The position numbers and the translations under genes were made by a program. The notes under the pieces were generated by a model. It searched no databases. It was not told where the DNA came from and worked only from the letters and a program-made list of their open reading frames with translations. A DNA stretch of 64,000 nt. It comes from Teichococcus aerophilus (GTDB lineage Bacteria; Pseudomonadota; Alphaproteobacteria; Acetobacterales; Acetobacteraceae). The stretch is taken from positions 1-64,000 of the forward strand of contig NZ_JACTVA010000022.1 of assembly GCF_014490485.1 (NCBI RefSeq), given 5' to 3'. Positions 25,674 through 35,565 of the stretch are shown here, piece after piece; position 1 is the stretch's first letter, and each line of letters opens with the position of its first letter.

Positions 25674-27269
25674 ATGAAGAAGACCCTGGGTGCCGCCATG
25701 CTGGCGCTCACCGCCGCCGCCTTGCCGGCCAGCGGCGCCTTCGCGCAGGCCGCGCCGCGCGACACGCTGGTGGCGCTGCGCTCTATCGACGCGGACAACT
25801 ACGACCCGCATCGCTCCACCGCGCGCAGCAATGGCGAGGTGATGTACATGATGGCGGACACGCTGGTGTCGCTGGATTGGGATATGAAGACCGTGCGGCC
25901 CGGCCTGGCCGAGAGCTGGTCGGTCAGCGAGGATGGCAAGACCTACACCTTCCGCCTGCGCCGCGACGTCACCTTCTGCAACGGCAAGAAGATGACCGCC
26001 GCCGACGTAGCCTATTCCATCAACCGCTGGGTGGACCCGGCGACGCGCAGCCCGGTGCGCTGGCGCGCCGGCAACGTCAAGGAAGTGCGCGCGGTCGACG
26101 ACTACACGGTCGAGTACGAGCTGAACGAGCCGTTCGGTGAGTTGCTGTACCAGCTGACGCTGTTCTTCGCCTCGATCATCGACAAGGAGAATGTCGAGGC
26201 CCTGGGCGCCAATTTCGGCGTGCAGGGCTTCAACGGCACCGGGCCGTATTGCTGGGAATCCTGGACGCCGCGCCAGCAGCTGACGCTGCGCCGCCACCCC
26301 ACCTACACCTGGGGCCCACCGATCTACCAGAACCCCTCGCCGCAGGTGGAGCGGGTGATCTGGCGCGTAATCCCGGAATCCAACACCCGCCTCGCCGCGC
26401 TGCAATCCGGCCAGGGTGATGTGACGCAGTACATCCCGCACATCGCCGTGGCGCAGCTGCAGCGCCTGCCGACGGTGCAGGTGACGACGCAGCCGAACTA
26501 CCTGTGGGATTACTTTTTCGGGTTCAAGGTGGACAAGCCGGTGGTCAGCGACCCCGCCATCCGCCGTGCCGCCAACATGGCGGTGAACCGGGAAGCGGTG
26601 ACCAAGGCGGCCTTCTTCACCGCCGCGCAGCCGATGAACGGCTACATCAACCCGGCGGCGCTGGGCTACAGTGCCGAGGCATCCGGCCTGTTGCCGGGCC
26701 ATGACCCGGAAGCGGCGCGCAAGCTGCTGGAGGAAGCCGGCTGGCGGGCGGGTTCCGATGGTATCCGCGTGAAGGATGGCCTGCGCGCCAGCTTCACCCT
26801 GTATGGCATCCAGGACCAGGTGAATCGGCAGATCGCCGAGGCCATCCAGGCGGATCTCCGCCGCGTCGGTATCGAGATGAAGATCCAGCTGTGGGATGCC
26901 ACGGTTGCCTGGGGCAAGCTGGCCACGCAGGAATTCGACAGCTTCATCATGTCCTACCCCTACGTCTCCGCCACGGACGGGCTGGCGCTGTATTTCGACG
27001 GCGCCAACCGGCCGACGCCCAACCGCATGAACTGGAACGACGACGCGACCAACGCGGCGCTGCGCCAGGCCCGCGGCGGCCTGACGCAGGAGGAGCGCAA
27101 CACCGCCATCGGCCAGGTGCAGCGCATCGTGACCGAGGCGAATACCTGGATCCCGGTGGCGCATGAGAACCTGTATCTTGCCGCCTCCCAGCGTGTGCAG
27201 GGCGCCCGGGCGCACGGCATCTATGGTGTCGCGCTCTACAAGGGCCTCGACATCCGCTTGACTCGCTAA
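25674..27269 (+). CDS. extracellular solute-binding protein family 5 (DppA/OppA type)
   Basis: This 531-residue periplasmic protein has a Sec signal (MKKTLGAAMLALTAAALPAS, cleavage after AFA). Family features follow: DADNYDPHRSTARSNGEV, LAESWSVSEDGKTYTFRLR, VTFCNGKKMTAADVAYSI, FNGTGPYCWESWTP, and the C-terminal IVTEANTWIPVAHENLYLA. It delivers substrate to the DppB/C permease. Family 5 proteins bind peptides, nickel complexes, opines, glutathione or oligosaccharides; the pocket residues here do not tell me which. The start at 25674 follows GGTGAG. Confidence 0.9.
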   Translation: MKKTLGAAMLALTAAALPASGAFAQAAPRDTLVALRSIDADNYDPHRSTARSNGEVMYMMADTLVSLDWDMKTVRPGLAESWSVSEDGKTYTFRLRRDVTFCNGKKMTAADVAYSINRWVDPATRSPVRWRAGNVKEVRAVDDYTVEYELNEPFGELLYQLTLFFASIIDKENVEALGANFGVQGFNGTGPYCWESWTPRQQLTLRRHPTYTWGPPIYQNPSPQVERVIWRVIPESNTRLAALQSGQGDVTQYIPHIAVAQLQRLPTVQVTTQPNYLWDYFFGFKVDKPVVSDPAIRRAANMAVNREAVTKAAFFTAAQPMNGYINPAALGYSAEASGLLPGHDPEAARKLLEEAGWRAGSDGIRVKDGLRASFTLYGIQDQVNRQIAEAIQADLRRVGIEMKIQLWDATVAWGKLATQEFDSFIMSYPYVSATDGLALYFDGANRPTPNRMNWNDDATNAALRQARGGLTQEERNTAIGQVQRIVTEANTWIPVAHENLYLAASQRVQGARAHGIYGVALYKGLDIRLTR

Positions 27270-27291
27270 CGAACAAGAAGGGGCAGGGACG

Positions 27292-28725
27292 ATGACCACC
27301 ACCGTGATCCGCAACGCCGATCTCGTCATCGCATGGGACGCGTCGGCCAAGCAGCATGTCTACATGACGGATGCGGAGGTGGCCTATCGTGACGGCCAGA
27401 TCACCTTCGTCGGCCGCGGCTATGATGGGCCGGCGGAGGAGATCATTGACGGCAAGGGCATGATGGTCATGCCCGGCCTCGTCAACATCCACTGCCACCC
27501 TTCCAGCGAGCCGATGAACAAGGGGCTGATCGACGAGATCGGCTCCCCCGGCCTGTATAATTCGTCGCTCTACGAATACATGCCGATCTTCCGTGCCGAT
27601 GCGGAAGCAGTGCCGTCCTGCGTGCGGGTCGCGTTGTCGGAGCTGCTGCTCTCCGGCGTCACCACCGTGGCGGATCTTTCCATGGCGCATCCGGCCTGGC
27701 TGGACCTGCTGGCGGAGAGCGGCATGCGGGTGTGCATCGCGCCGATGTTCCGCTCGGCGCGCTGGTTCACCAAGAACGGCCACGTCGTCGAATATGAGTG
27801 GGACGAGGCGGCCGGTGAGAAATCCATGGGCGAGGCGCTGAAGCTGATCGAGCGCGCCGAGCAGCATGAATCCGGCCGCCTGTTCGGCATGGTCGTCCCC
27901 GCGCAGATCGACACCTGCTCGGAGACGCTGCTGCGCGAAAGCTTCCAGGAGGCCGAGAAGCGTGGTCTCTCCTGGCAGATCCACGCGGCGCAGAGCGTGG
28001 TGGAGTTCCACGAGATCACCCGCCGCAGCGGCCATACGCCGATCGGCTGGCTGGACAGCATGGGGCTGTTGTCGGACCGCTCCATCATCGGCCACGGTAT
28101 CTTCCTCGACGACCATCCCAGCACTCGCTGGCATACCGAGAACGATCTGGACCGCCTGGCGGACACCGGCACCACGGTCGCGCATTGCCCGACGGTGTTC
28201 GCCCGGCGCGGCATCGCCATGCGGTCCTTTGGCCGTTACCGCAAGCGCGGCGTGAACATGGGTGTCGGCACCGATACCTATCCGCACAACATGTTGGATG
28301 AGCTGCGGCTGGTGTCCTACCTCGCCCGCACGCAATCCGGCGACCCGCGCAGCCTGACCTCCACCGACCTGTTCGACGCCGCGACCATCGGCGGCGCGCA
28401 GGCGCTGAACCGCGAGGATATCGGCCGCCTCGCCCCCGGTTGCCGGGCCGACTTCGTCATGGTGGACGTGACGCACCCGCAGATGCGCCCGGCACGCGAC
28501 CCGATGCGCAGCCTGATCTACGCCGCCGGCGACCGCGCCATCCGCTCCGTCCATGTCGAGGGCCAGCAGGTGGTCAAGGACGGGAAGGTGCTGACCATGG
28601 ATTACGAAGGTGCGGCGGCGCATTTGGATGAAGCGCAGAAGCGCATCCTCGACCGTGCGCCTTCGCAGGACTGGGCGCACCGGCCGGTGGAGAAGATCTC
28701 GCCGCCGACCTTCCGGTGGGCCTGA
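27292..28725 (+). CDS. amidohydrolase (TRZ/ATZ-cytosine deaminase-like)
   Basis: The 477-residue metal-dependent hydrolase has [18 protein letters not shown] with the HxH pair near residue 67, [18 protein letters not shown], and [15 protein letters not shown] with the catalytic Asp. This pattern fits the ATZ/TRZ branch, which deaminates or dechlorinates N-heterocycles or hydrolyses related C-N bonds. It lies between the binding protein and the ATPase genes of the importer, an unusual placement that ties its substrate to the transporter. Its stop overlaps the next start (TGATG). Confidence 0.85.
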   Translation: MTTTVIRNADLVIAWDASAKQHVYMTDAEVAYRDGQITFVGRGYDGPAEEIIDGKGMMVMPGLVNIHCHPSSEPMNKGLIDEIGSPGLYNSSLYEYMPIFRADAEAVPSCVRVALSELLLSGVTTVADLSMAHPAWLDLLAESGMRVCIAPMFRSARWFTKNGHVVEYEWDEAAGEKSMGEALKLIERAEQHESGRLFGMVVPAQIDTCSETLLRESFQEAEKRGLSWQIHAAQSVVEFHEITRRSGHTPIGWLDSMGLLSDRSIIGHGIFLDDHPSTRWHTENDLDRLADTGTTVAHCPTVFARRGIAMRSFGRYRKRGVNMGVGTDTYPHNMLDELRLVSYLARTQSGDPRSLTSTDLFDAATIGGAQALNREDIGRLAPGCRADFVMVDVTHPQMRPARDPMRSLIYAAGDRAIRSVHVEGQQVVKDGKVLTMDYEGAAAHLDEAQKRILDRAPSQDWAHRPVEKISPPTFRWA

Positions 28726-29726
28726 TGCAGCAGGAGCTGTTGCGCGTCGAGGGGCTGAGGACGGTCTTCCAGACCTCCTCCGGCCTCGTGCGGGCGGTCG
28801 ATGGGGTGGACCTGTCCGTGGCGCGCGGGCGTACGCTGGGCATCGTGGGGGAGAGCGGCTGCGGCAAGTCGATGCTCTCGCTCTCCATCATGCGCCTGGT
28901 GCCGCAGCCGGGGCGAACGGTGGACGGCAAGGTGCTGCTGGAAGGCCGCAACCTGCTGGATATCCCGACCGGGGATATGCGGCAGGTGCGCGGAGGGCAG
29001 ATCGCCATGATCTTCCAGGAGCCGATGACCAGCCTGAACCCGGTGCACACGGTCGGGCGGCAGATCGTCGAGGCGATGAAGGTGCACTCCCCGAAGGATA
29101 GTGCGGCCGCGCTGAAGGAACAGGCTATCGCGGCGCTGAAGCGGGTGCGCATCCCGTCGCCTGAGCGGCGCTTCGACGAGTATCCGCACCAGCTTTCCGG
29201 CGGCATGCGGCAGCGGGTGATGATCGCCATGGCGCTGGCCTGCCGGCCGCGCCTGTTGATCGCCGATGAGCCGACCACGGCGCTGGACGTGACGGTGCAG
29301 GCGCAGATCCTCGACCTGTTGCGGGAGTTGCAGGCCGAGACGGGGATGTCGATCATCCTGATCACCCATGATCTTGGCGTGGTGGCGGAGATGGCCGACG
29401 ACGTGGCGGTGATGTATGCCGGCAAGGTGGTGGAGCGCACCAGCGCCCGCGCGTTGTTCGAGGACCCGCAGCACCCCTACACGCTCGGCCTGCTGGGCTC
29501 TGTCCCCCGGCTGGACGAGGATCGGGACCGCCTGCTGGCGATCGAGGGCGCCGTGCCGCCGCCCTTCGCCTTCCCCGATGGCTGCCGCTTCAATCCGCGC
29601 TGCCCCTTCGCCATCGCCCGCTGCCGGACGGAGATGCCGCCGCTGCGGCTGGTGGAGGATGGGCATGAGGTGGCCTGCCACCGTGCGCCGATCGAGAAGG
29701 CCCTGGCCATGGAGAGCGCGGCATGA
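28725..29726 (+). CDS. ABC transporter ATP-binding protein, DppD/OppD family
   Basis: A 333-residue ATPase with Walker [15 protein letters not shown], signature [16 protein letters not shown], Walker [14 protein letters not shown] and switch His in [11 protein letters not shown]. The C-terminal OppD/F domain has the Cys-containing [17 protein letters not shown], which in related proteins can carry an iron-sulfur cluster. ATG 28725 overlaps the amidohydrolase stop; a GTG at 28716 is an alternative. It pairs with the DppF-type ATPase, whose start overlaps by four bases. Confidence 0.92.
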   Translation: MQQELLRVEGLRTVFQTSSGLVRAVDGVDLSVARGRTLGIVGESGCGKSMLSLSIMRLVPQPGRTVDGKVLLEGRNLLDIPTGDMRQVRGGQIAMIFQEPMTSLNPVHTVGRQIVEAMKVHSPKDSAAALKEQAIAALKRVRIPSPERRFDEYPHQLSGGMRQRVMIAMALACRPRLLIADEPTTALDVTVQAQILDLLRELQAETGMSIILITHDLGVVAEMADDVAVMYAGKVVERTSARALFEDPQHPYTLGLLGSVPRLDEDRDRLLAIEGAVPPPFAFPDGCRFNPRCPFAIARCRTEMPPLRLVEDGHEVACHRAPIEKALAMESAA

Positions 29727-30787
29727 GCGTGTTGCTGGAAGTCTCGGACCTGGCCAAGCACTATCCGGTCAAGAAAGGCATCATCCGGCAGAAGCAGGTC
29801 GGCGCGGTGCGCGCGGTGGATGGCGTGTCCTTCAGCCTCCGCCGGGGTGAGACGCTGGCGTTGGTGGGGGAATCCGGCTGCGGCAAGTCCACCACCGCCC
29901 GGCTGGTGCTGCGGTTGATCGAGCCTTCTGCCGGCAGCATCCGCTTCGACGGCCAGGACGTGACCGGGCTGGATGATGGCGGCATGCGCGGACTGCGCCG
30001 CCGCATGCAGATCGTGTTCCAGGACCCTTATGCCAGCCTCAACCCGCGGCTGACGGTCGGCGATGCCATTGCCGAGCCGATGGTGGTGCACGGCATCGGC
30101 AACGATGCAAGCCGCCGCGCCAAGGTACAGGAATTGCTGGCGCTGGTCGGGCTGCGGCCGTTCCATGCGGACCGCTACCCGCATGAATTCTCCGGCGGGC
30201 AGCGGCAGCGCATCGGTATCGCCCGCGCTCTGGCGGTGGAGCCGGACCTAGTTGTGTGCGACGAGCCGGTCTCGGCGCTGGACGTGTCCATCCAGGCGCA
30301 GGTGGTCAACCTGATGAAGGACCTGCAGGCACGGCTCGGCCTGTCCTACCTGTTCATCGCGCATGACCTGGCGGTGGTGAAGCACATGGCGGACCGCATT
30401 GCCGTCATGTATCTCGGCGCCATGATGGAAGTGGGCGGCAAGGGGGAACTGTTCGCGCGTCCGCGCCACCCGTACACGCGGGCTTTGCTCTCCGCCATTC
30501 CGCACCCCGATCCGTCCCGGCGCGGCAGCGTCACGCCGCTTGGCGGCGACGTGCCGAGCCCGATGGCGGTGCCGCCCGGCTGCCGCTTCCACACCCGCTG
30601 CCCCTACGCGCAGGAGCGGTGCCGGAGCGAGGTGCCGCGGATGCGTGAGATCGCCCCCGGCCAGCAGGTGGCCTGCCACTTCTCCGAGACCTTGCCGGAT
30701 GTGCCGGCAGCGCAGTCCAACGGCCTGACGGCCATCGCGGCGCACCGCCTCGCCCTGTACGACGCGGCTCGCCACAAGGTGGGGTGA
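29723..30787 (+). CDS. ABC transporter ATP-binding protein, DppF/OppF family
   Basis: The 354-residue ATPase has [31 protein letters not shown], the signature [29 protein letters not shown], and the Cys-containing C-terminal [17 protein letters not shown]. It is the last gene of the importer operon. Together with the four other components it completes a full Dpp/Opp-type system, so the operon is self-sufficient for import plus two hydrolysis steps. Confidence 0.92.
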   Translation: MSVLLEVSDLAKHYPVKKGIIRQKQVGAVRAVDGVSFSLRRGETLALVGESGCGKSTTARLVLRLIEPSAGSIRFDGQDVTGLDDGGMRGLRRRMQIVFQDPYASLNPRLTVGDAIAEPMVVHGIGNDASRRAKVQELLALVGLRPFHADRYPHEFSGGQRQRIGIARALAVEPDLVVCDEPVSALDVSIQAQVVNLMKDLQARLGLSYLFIAHDLAVVKHMADRIAVMYLGAMMEVGGKGELFARPRHPYTRALLSAIPHPDPSRRGSVTPLGGDVPSPMAVPPGCRFHTRCPYAQERCRSEVPRMREIAPGQQVACHFSETLPDVPAAQSNGLTAIAAHRLALYDAARHKVG

Positions 30788-30886
30788 GGCGCGGCGCCGC
30801 TTCGGCGGAACGTGATGACGCGGCCGATTGCCGAAGCCGTGCAGGTGGAGCTAGCTGCCGTCCGAAGTGATCAGCGGACGAAGCAC

Positions 30887-32512
30887 ATGGCACGGAATAC
30901 GGGCACCGCATTTCCCGGCAGGCGGGCAGGGTTGCTGCTGGCGACGGCAGCCACTCTGGCGCTGGCCTGGCCCGCCGGGGCGGCGCTGGCACAGCGGGGT
31001 GGTCCCCAGCCAAGGGCGGAGCAGGGCCCGTCGAAGAGCCCCGGCGGCAATCCGGGGGGCGGCAACCAGGGCGGTGCCTGCCGGCCAAACCCGGATTTGC
31101 GCATTGCCTTGCAGGCGGCCGATGCGGCTTCCGCGCCACCCTTGCAGCCGGGCCGCGCTGTGTGCCTGACGCTGCGGCGCGGCCAGTCGGCCTATTTCCG
31201 CGTCGCGGCCGAGGCGGGCAGCCACTACACCGTCACCACGCGGCGCCTTTCTGGCGAGACCGACACCGTGCTCGCGCTGCTGAACCGCGCCGGACGCACC
31301 GTCAGCGGCGATGACGATGGCGGGCGGGAGCCTCTGTCCTCCCTGCTGGAGGTGGGGCCGGAACTGGAACCCGGGCTGGTGCGCGCGGGGACGTTGCAGA
31401 GCCAGGGCGGCACGTTCGAAGTCATCGTGACGCGCTCCGCCGCGGTGCCGCCGCCCGACTTCCCGGTGACGCTGGATGGGGCACGGGCCGGCCAGCCGCT
31501 CGCGGCCGGCGAGACACGGCACCTGCGCCTGCGGCGGCAGCAGGCGGCCTTCTTCGCGCTGCCGGAGGAGTTGGGAAGCCTGGCCGCCACCACCACCAAC
31601 CTGCGGGGCGATACCGATACGGTGCTGGCCGTGGTCGACGCGGATGGGCGGGTGCTGGCCGAAGATGACGATGGCGGCGAGGGCTTCGCTTCCGACCTGC
31701 CGCTGGCAGGCCTGGCGGCCGGGCCGCTGTTCCTGCGCGTGACGACGCTGGATGGCAGTGCCGGCGAGTTCGACCTGACCCTGCGGCGGGAAGCACCGCA
31801 GGCGGTACCGGACTTCCCCACAAGCCTGAGCGCGGCGCGGGAGCGGCCGCCGCTGGCGGCGGATTCCACCACCCATCTGGTGCTGCGGCGGCGGCAGGCG
31901 GCGTTCTTCGCCTTGCCGCCGGGGCAGGATCTGATCGCGCTGACACGCAATCTGCGGCGCCAGACGGATACGGTGCTGGCGTTGCTGGATGCCGATGGCG
32001 CCGTGCTGCTGGAGGATGACGATGGCGGCGGCGGCTTCGCCTCCCGCCTCGCGACGCGCAGCGCCGGCGGCCATGCGGCGTTCCTGCGCGTGCAGACGCT
32101 GGATGGCTCCGGCGGCGGCGAGTTCGATCTCGTCCTGCGCTCGGTCGGCGCCCGGTCCGGCCAGGCGGGCGGCGTGGCCGGGACGATCGAGCAGGCGCGG
32201 CAGCGGCCCTCCCCCGTGGTGGGCGAGGCGGTCGCGGTGACGCTGGAAGCGGGGGAGGCGGGCGTGTTCAGCCTGCCCTATGACGGGCGCCCCCTGGTCG
32301 CCATGACCTTCGGCCTGGGCCAGGGCACCGATACGGTGCTGGAGTTGCTTGATGCCGATGGCGGCGTACTGGACACCAACGACGACATCGAGACCAGCCT
32401 GGCCTCGCGGTTGGAGATCGGCGCCGAGCCGCGCCCGGCCTTCCTGCGCGTCCGGCAAGTGGGCAATGGGCCGGCGGAGTTCCAGCTGGTGCTGATCCGT
32501 CCGTCACGCTGA
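30887..32512 (+). CDS. exported protein with four PPC-like repeats
   Basis: The 541-residue product starts with a Sec signal (GRRAGLLLATAATLALA, cleavage after ALAQ) and a Gly/Pro/Gln-rich linker. Four tandem beta-domains of about 105-115 residues follow, each resembling bacterial pre-peptidase C-terminal (PPC) domains. Each unit holds a TDTVLAL or TDTVLEL strand followed by an acidic turn (GDDDGG, EDDDGG, EDDDGG, NDDIET) and a FLRVxTLDG-type strand. PPC domains usually trail secreted proteases, but no protease domain is present here, so it may be a surface or matrix protein. Acidic turns might bind calcium. The ATG at 30887 is chosen for the signal peptide. Confidence 0.7.
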   Translation: MARNTGTAFPGRRAGLLLATAATLALAWPAGAALAQRGGPQPRAEQGPSKSPGGNPGGGNQGGACRPNPDLRIALQAADAASAPPLQPGRAVCLTLRRGQSAYFRVAAEAGSHYTVTTRRLSGETDTVLALLNRAGRTVSGDDDGGREPLSSLLEVGPELEPGLVRAGTLQSQGGTFEVIVTRSAAVPPPDFPVTLDGARAGQPLAAGETRHLRLRRQQAAFFALPEELGSLAATTTNLRGDTDTVLAVVDADGRVLAEDDDGGEGFASDLPLAGLAAGPLFLRVTTLDGSAGEFDLTLRREAPQAVPDFPTSLSAARERPPLAADSTTHLVLRRRQAAFFALPPGQDLIALTRNLRRQTDTVLALLDADGAVLLEDDDGGGGFASRLATRSAGGHAAFLRVQTLDGSGGGEFDLVLRSVGARSGQAGGVAGTIEQARQRPSPVVGEAVAVTLEAGEAGVFSLPYDGRPLVAMTFGLGQGTDTVLELLDADGGVLDTNDDIETSLASRLEIGAEPRPAFLRVRQVGNGPAEFQLVLIRPSR

Positions 32513-32520
32513 GGTGCCGG

Positions 32521-32551
32521 GTGACCAGGGGCGGTGAATGCCCCTGGTCAC
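32521..32551. terminator. strong stem-loop after the PPC-repeat gene
   Basis: GTGACCAGGGGC and GCCCCTGGTCAC pair perfectly over 12 bases around a seven-base loop, eight bases after the stop at 32512. No U-run follows. It lies in a 118-base gap between convergent genes and could act in both directions. Confidence 0.5.
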
Positions 32552-32599
32552 GTCAGGCGAGATGGCCTGCCGGCAGGCGAGGGGTGCAACAAGCCGCGA

Positions 32600-32624
32600 G
32601 CCCCGGGGGCGATGCCCCCGGGGC
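32600..32624. terminator. stem-loop after the aldehyde dehydrogenase gene
   Basis: An 11-base perfect stem (GCCCCGGGGGC with GCCCCCGGGGC) and three-base loop GAT lie just beyond the stop of the minus-strand aldehyde dehydrogenase. No T-tract is seen, so it may be a factor-dependent or weak terminator. Confidence 0.45.
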
Positions 32625-32630
32625 CCAGCC

Positions 32631-34058
32631 TCAGGCGGCGGCGTAGCCGATGATGGCCTTGGTCTCCAGGAACTCTTCCAGGCCGAAGGCGCTGTACTCG
32701 CGCCCATTGCCGGATTGCTTGTAGCCGCCGAAGGGCGCACCCCAATCCCAGGCCGGGTAGTTGATGCGCACGTCGCCCGCCCGCATCTGTGCCGCCACTT
32801 TGCGCGCCTGCTCCAGATCCGCTGACTGCACGTAGGAGGACAGGCCGTAGACGGTGTCGTTGGCCATGCGCACGACATCCTCGACGCTGTCATAAGGCAG
32901 GATGGTGAGGACGGGGCCGAAGATCTCCTCGCGCGCGATCCGCATGTCGTGGCGGACATTGGCGAAGATGGTGGGGCGGACGAAGTAGCCGCGGTTCAGC
33001 CCCTCGGGCCGTCCGGTACCGCCGGTGACCAGCTCTGCCCCTTCGTCGATGCCAGCCTGGATCAGGTCCTGGATCTTGTCGAACTGCACCTGGCTGACCA
33101 CCGGGCCGAGCTTGGTATCGGCGGCGCGCGGGTCGCCAACCTTGAAGGTCTCGGCGGCGGCCTTGGCGTAGCCCTTCACCTCGTCCATCCGCGCGGCGGG
33201 GACGAACATGCGGGTGGGCGCGTTGCAGGACTGGCCGCTATTGCCGAAGCAGCCAGCGACGCCCTTGGTCACGGCCTGCCTGAAGTCCACGTCCGGTAGC
33301 AGGATGTTGGCGGACTTGCCGCCGAGTTCCTGCGACACGCGCTTGACGGTATCCGCCGCCGCCTTGGCGACCTGGATGCCGGCACGGGTGGAGCCGGTGA
33401 AGGACATCATGTCCACGTCCGGGTGGGCGGAGAGCGCGGCGCCGACGGTGGGGCCGTCGCCATTCACCAGGTTGAAGACACCCTTGGGCACGCCGGCCTC
33501 GTGCAGCACCTCGGCGAAGAGCAGGGCGTCGATCGGGGCGATCTCGCTGGGCTTCAGCACCATGGTGCAGCCGGCGGCGAGGGCCGGGCCGACCTTGCAG
33601 GCGATCTGGTTGATCGGCCAGTTCCACGGCGTGATGAGGCCGCAGACGCCGATCGGCTCCCGCACGATCAGGGTGGAGCCGCGCAGCTCCTCAAATTCGT
33701 AGGTTTCCAGCGTCTTGATCAGCTCCCGCAGATGGCCGGGGCCCATGGCGGCCTGGGCGTCGCGGGCGAGGGAGAGCGGCGCGCCCATTTCCTGGCTGAT
33801 GGCGTGGACGAATTCCTCGTAGCGGCGCTCATAGATCTCCACGATCTTGCGCAGGAGCGCGATGCGGGAGGCGCGGCTGGAGGTGGAGAAGGCGGGGAAG
33901 GCGGCCCTGGCAGCGGCGACGGCCTTGTCGACATCGGCGGCGCTGCCGAGGGCGATGCGGGTAAAGGCTTCCTCGGTCGACGGGTCGATGACGTCGATGA
34001 ATGCGGGGGACACCGGCGCGACCCAGGCGCCGTCGATGTAAAATTTGTCGTTGTTCAA
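32631..34058 (-). CDS. NAD(P)-dependent aldehyde dehydrogenase
   Basis: A 475-residue aldehyde dehydrogenase with all core motifs: the NAD-binding PWNWPINQIACKVGPALAAG, FTGSTRAG, the general-base Glu in SQELGGKSANIL, the catalytic Cys in GNSGQSCNAPTR, and EEIFGPVL. The start is TTG 34058: AGGAGG (34067-34072) lies eight bases upstream, and the protein then has normal family length; the longer in-frame N-terminus is unconserved. It resembles broad-range 3-succinoylsemialdehyde or betaine aldehyde dehydrogenase-type enzymes. A role with the LacI/HisD-like catabolic cluster nearby is possible but unproven. A 299-base gap (34059-34357) separates it from the divergent ompA-type gene and must hold both promoters. 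Confidence 0.92.
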   Translation of the reverse strand: MNNDKFYIDGAWVAPVSPAFIDVIDPSTEEAFTRIALGSAADVDKAVAAARAAFPAFSTSSRASRIALLRKIVEIYERRYEEFVHAISQEMGAPLSLARDAQAAMGPGHLRELIKTLETYEFEELRGSTLIVREPIGVCGLITPWNWPINQIACKVGPALAAGCTMVLKPSEIAPIDALLFAEVLHEAGVPKGVFNLVNGDGPTVGAALSAHPDVDMMSFTGSTRAGIQVAKAAADTVKRVSQELGGKSANILLPDVDFRQAVTKGVAGCFGNSGQSCNAPTRMFVPAARMDEVKGYAKAAAETFKVGDPRAADTKLGPVVSQVQFDKIQDLIQAGIDEGAELVTGGTGRPEGLNRGYFVRPTIFANVRHDMRIAREEIFGPVLTILPYDSVEDVVRMANDTVYGLSSYVQSADLEQARKVAAQMRAGDVRINYPAWDWGAPFGGYKQSGNGREYSAFGLEEFLETKAIIGYAAA

Positions 34059-34066
34059 GCCGTGGT

Positions 34067-34072
34067 CCTCCT
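34067..34072 (-). promoter_or_regulatory. ribosome-binding site deciding a TTG start
   Basis: A perfect AGGAGG on the minus strand sits eight bases before TTG 34058, and there is no competing ATG nearby. This fixes the aldehyde dehydrogenase start at an unusual codon. Confidence 0.7.
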
Positions 34073-34357
34073 GCGGGCGAGGCGAGACGCTGTGCCTTCT
34101 GCCGTCGCCACGTTGTTGCAAGTCACTCGCAAGTGTGGCCTTCGGCCGGTGGCTCGTAAAGGCCCCGGCCGGAGCTGTCTGGCCAAGTGGACCCAGTGCC
34201 AGGGATGGCGCGGTGCATCATGACGGCATCGTGATGCCGCTGCGTCCGGCGAAAATCCGCCACCTGGCGAAGAGGCTGTGGCTTGGCGCTTCCTCCGCGC
34301 GCGGTTCTTTCGCTATCATTACGGCGGCTGATGTATTTCCTCGGAGGGGTGAGGATC

Positions 34358-35467
34358 ATGAGACTCAGGACAGGGCTGCTGGCCGCGACGCTGCTGGCAT
34401 CGCCATGGGCGGTGCAGGCGCAACCGGTGACCGGGGTGTATTTCGGCGCGGGCGCCGGCGTGAACTTCTTGCAGGAGACGGATGTCAACCTGCGCGGCGG
34501 TGCCGCCGGCTTCCTTGGCGCCAACGGCGTCAATCCATCCGGTACCGCGGAATTCGATGTCGGCTTCGCCGGAGTCCTTGCGGTGGGCTACGGCTTCGGC
34601 AACGGCTTCCGGATCGAGGCGGAAGGCAATTTCCGCACCAACGATGTCGACAAGCTCTCCGGCTATCGTGGCTTCGGGCCGTTGCAGAGCAGCGGCACGG
34701 TGCGGTCCTATGGCGCCATGGCCAACACCTATTACGACTTCCATCTCGGCTGGCCCGTGGTGCCCTATGTAGGCGTCGGCGCCGGCTATGTCTGGAACGA
34801 ATACGACGACGTGCGCGCCACGGCGGCCAATGGCGGCAATGTGCGCATCGATGGCAGCGACGGCCAGTTCGCCTACCAGGGCATTGCCGGCCTCGCCTTC
34901 CCGATCGACGCCGTGCCGGGCCTGGCGATCACCGCCGAGTATCGCTTCCTCGGCACGCTGCAATCGGATGTCGACGCGCATATCCGCCTCGGCAGCACCA
35001 CGGTCGCGCGCGGCAAGGCGGAAGTGGACAGCTACAACCATTCCGCCCTGCTGGGCCTGCGCTACGCCCTGTACACGCCGCCACCGCCGGCCCCGCCGAT
35101 GGAAGCCACCCCGGCGCCGGCCGCGGCACCGCAGGTGGCCCGCACCTACCTGGTATTCTTCGATTGGGACCGCGCCGACCTGACCGACCGGGCACGGCAG
35201 ATCATCGCCGAGGCGGCGCAGAATTCCGCGCGGGTGCAGACCACGCGGATCGAAGTGGCCGGCCATGCGGACCGCTCGGGCTCGCCGCAATACAACCAGC
35301 GCCTGTCCCAGCGCCGGGCGGATGCCGTGGCGGCGGAGCTGGGCCGGCTGGGCGTGGCGCGTTCCGCCATGGTCATCCAGGCCTTCGGCGAAAGCCGGCC
35401 GCTGGTGCCGACGGCGGACGGGGTGCGGGAGCCGCAGAACCGCCGGGTGGAAATCGTCCTGCGCTGA
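34358..35467 (+). CDS. OmpA-family outer membrane protein
   Basis: The 369-residue protein has a Sec signal (MRLRTGLLAATLLASPWAV, cleavage after QAQ) and an eight-stranded-type beta-barrel (residues 25-225) with alternating strands such as GVYFGAGAGVNFL and WPVVPYVGVGAGYVWNEY. A Pro/Ala-rich linker precedes the C-terminal OmpA peptidoglycan-binding domain (YLVFFDWDRADLTDRA, IEVAGHADRSGSPQYNQRLS, RRADAVAAELGRLG, PQNRRVEIVLR). It anchors outer membrane to peptidoglycan. ATG 34358 follows GGAGGGG. A perfect hairpin after the stop suggests monocistronic transcription. Confidence 0.92.
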   Translation: MRLRTGLLAATLLASPWAVQAQPVTGVYFGAGAGVNFLQETDVNLRGGAAGFLGANGVNPSGTAEFDVGFAGVLAVGYGFGNGFRIEAEGNFRTNDVDKLSGYRGFGPLQSSGTVRSYGAMANTYYDFHLGWPVVPYVGVGAGYVWNEYDDVRATAANGGNVRIDGSDGQFAYQGIAGLAFPIDAVPGLAITAEYRFLGTLQSDVDAHIRLGSTTVARGKAEVDSYNHSALLGLRYALYTPPPPAPPMEATPAPAAAPQVARTYLVFFDWDRADLTDRARQIIAEAAQNSARVQTTRIEVAGHADRSGSPQYNQRLSQRRADAVAAELGRLGVARSAMVIQAFGESRPLVPTADGVREPQNRRVEIVLR

Positions 35468-35476
35468 AGGCAGTCG

Positions 35477-35501
35477 GGCCGGGCGGGTACACCGCCCGGC
35501 C
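35477..35501 (+). terminator. stem-loop after the ompA-type gene
   Basis: GGCCGGGCGG and CCGCCCGGCC form a ten-base perfect stem with loop GTACA, ten bases after the stop. The following bases have no U-run, so intrinsic termination is likely but may be inefficient. Confidence 0.5.
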
Positions 35502-35565
35502 TGCCACCAGTGCCCGCACCGGTGCCCGTGACAGCCCGGAACCGTCTGGTTATGGTTCCCGACCC

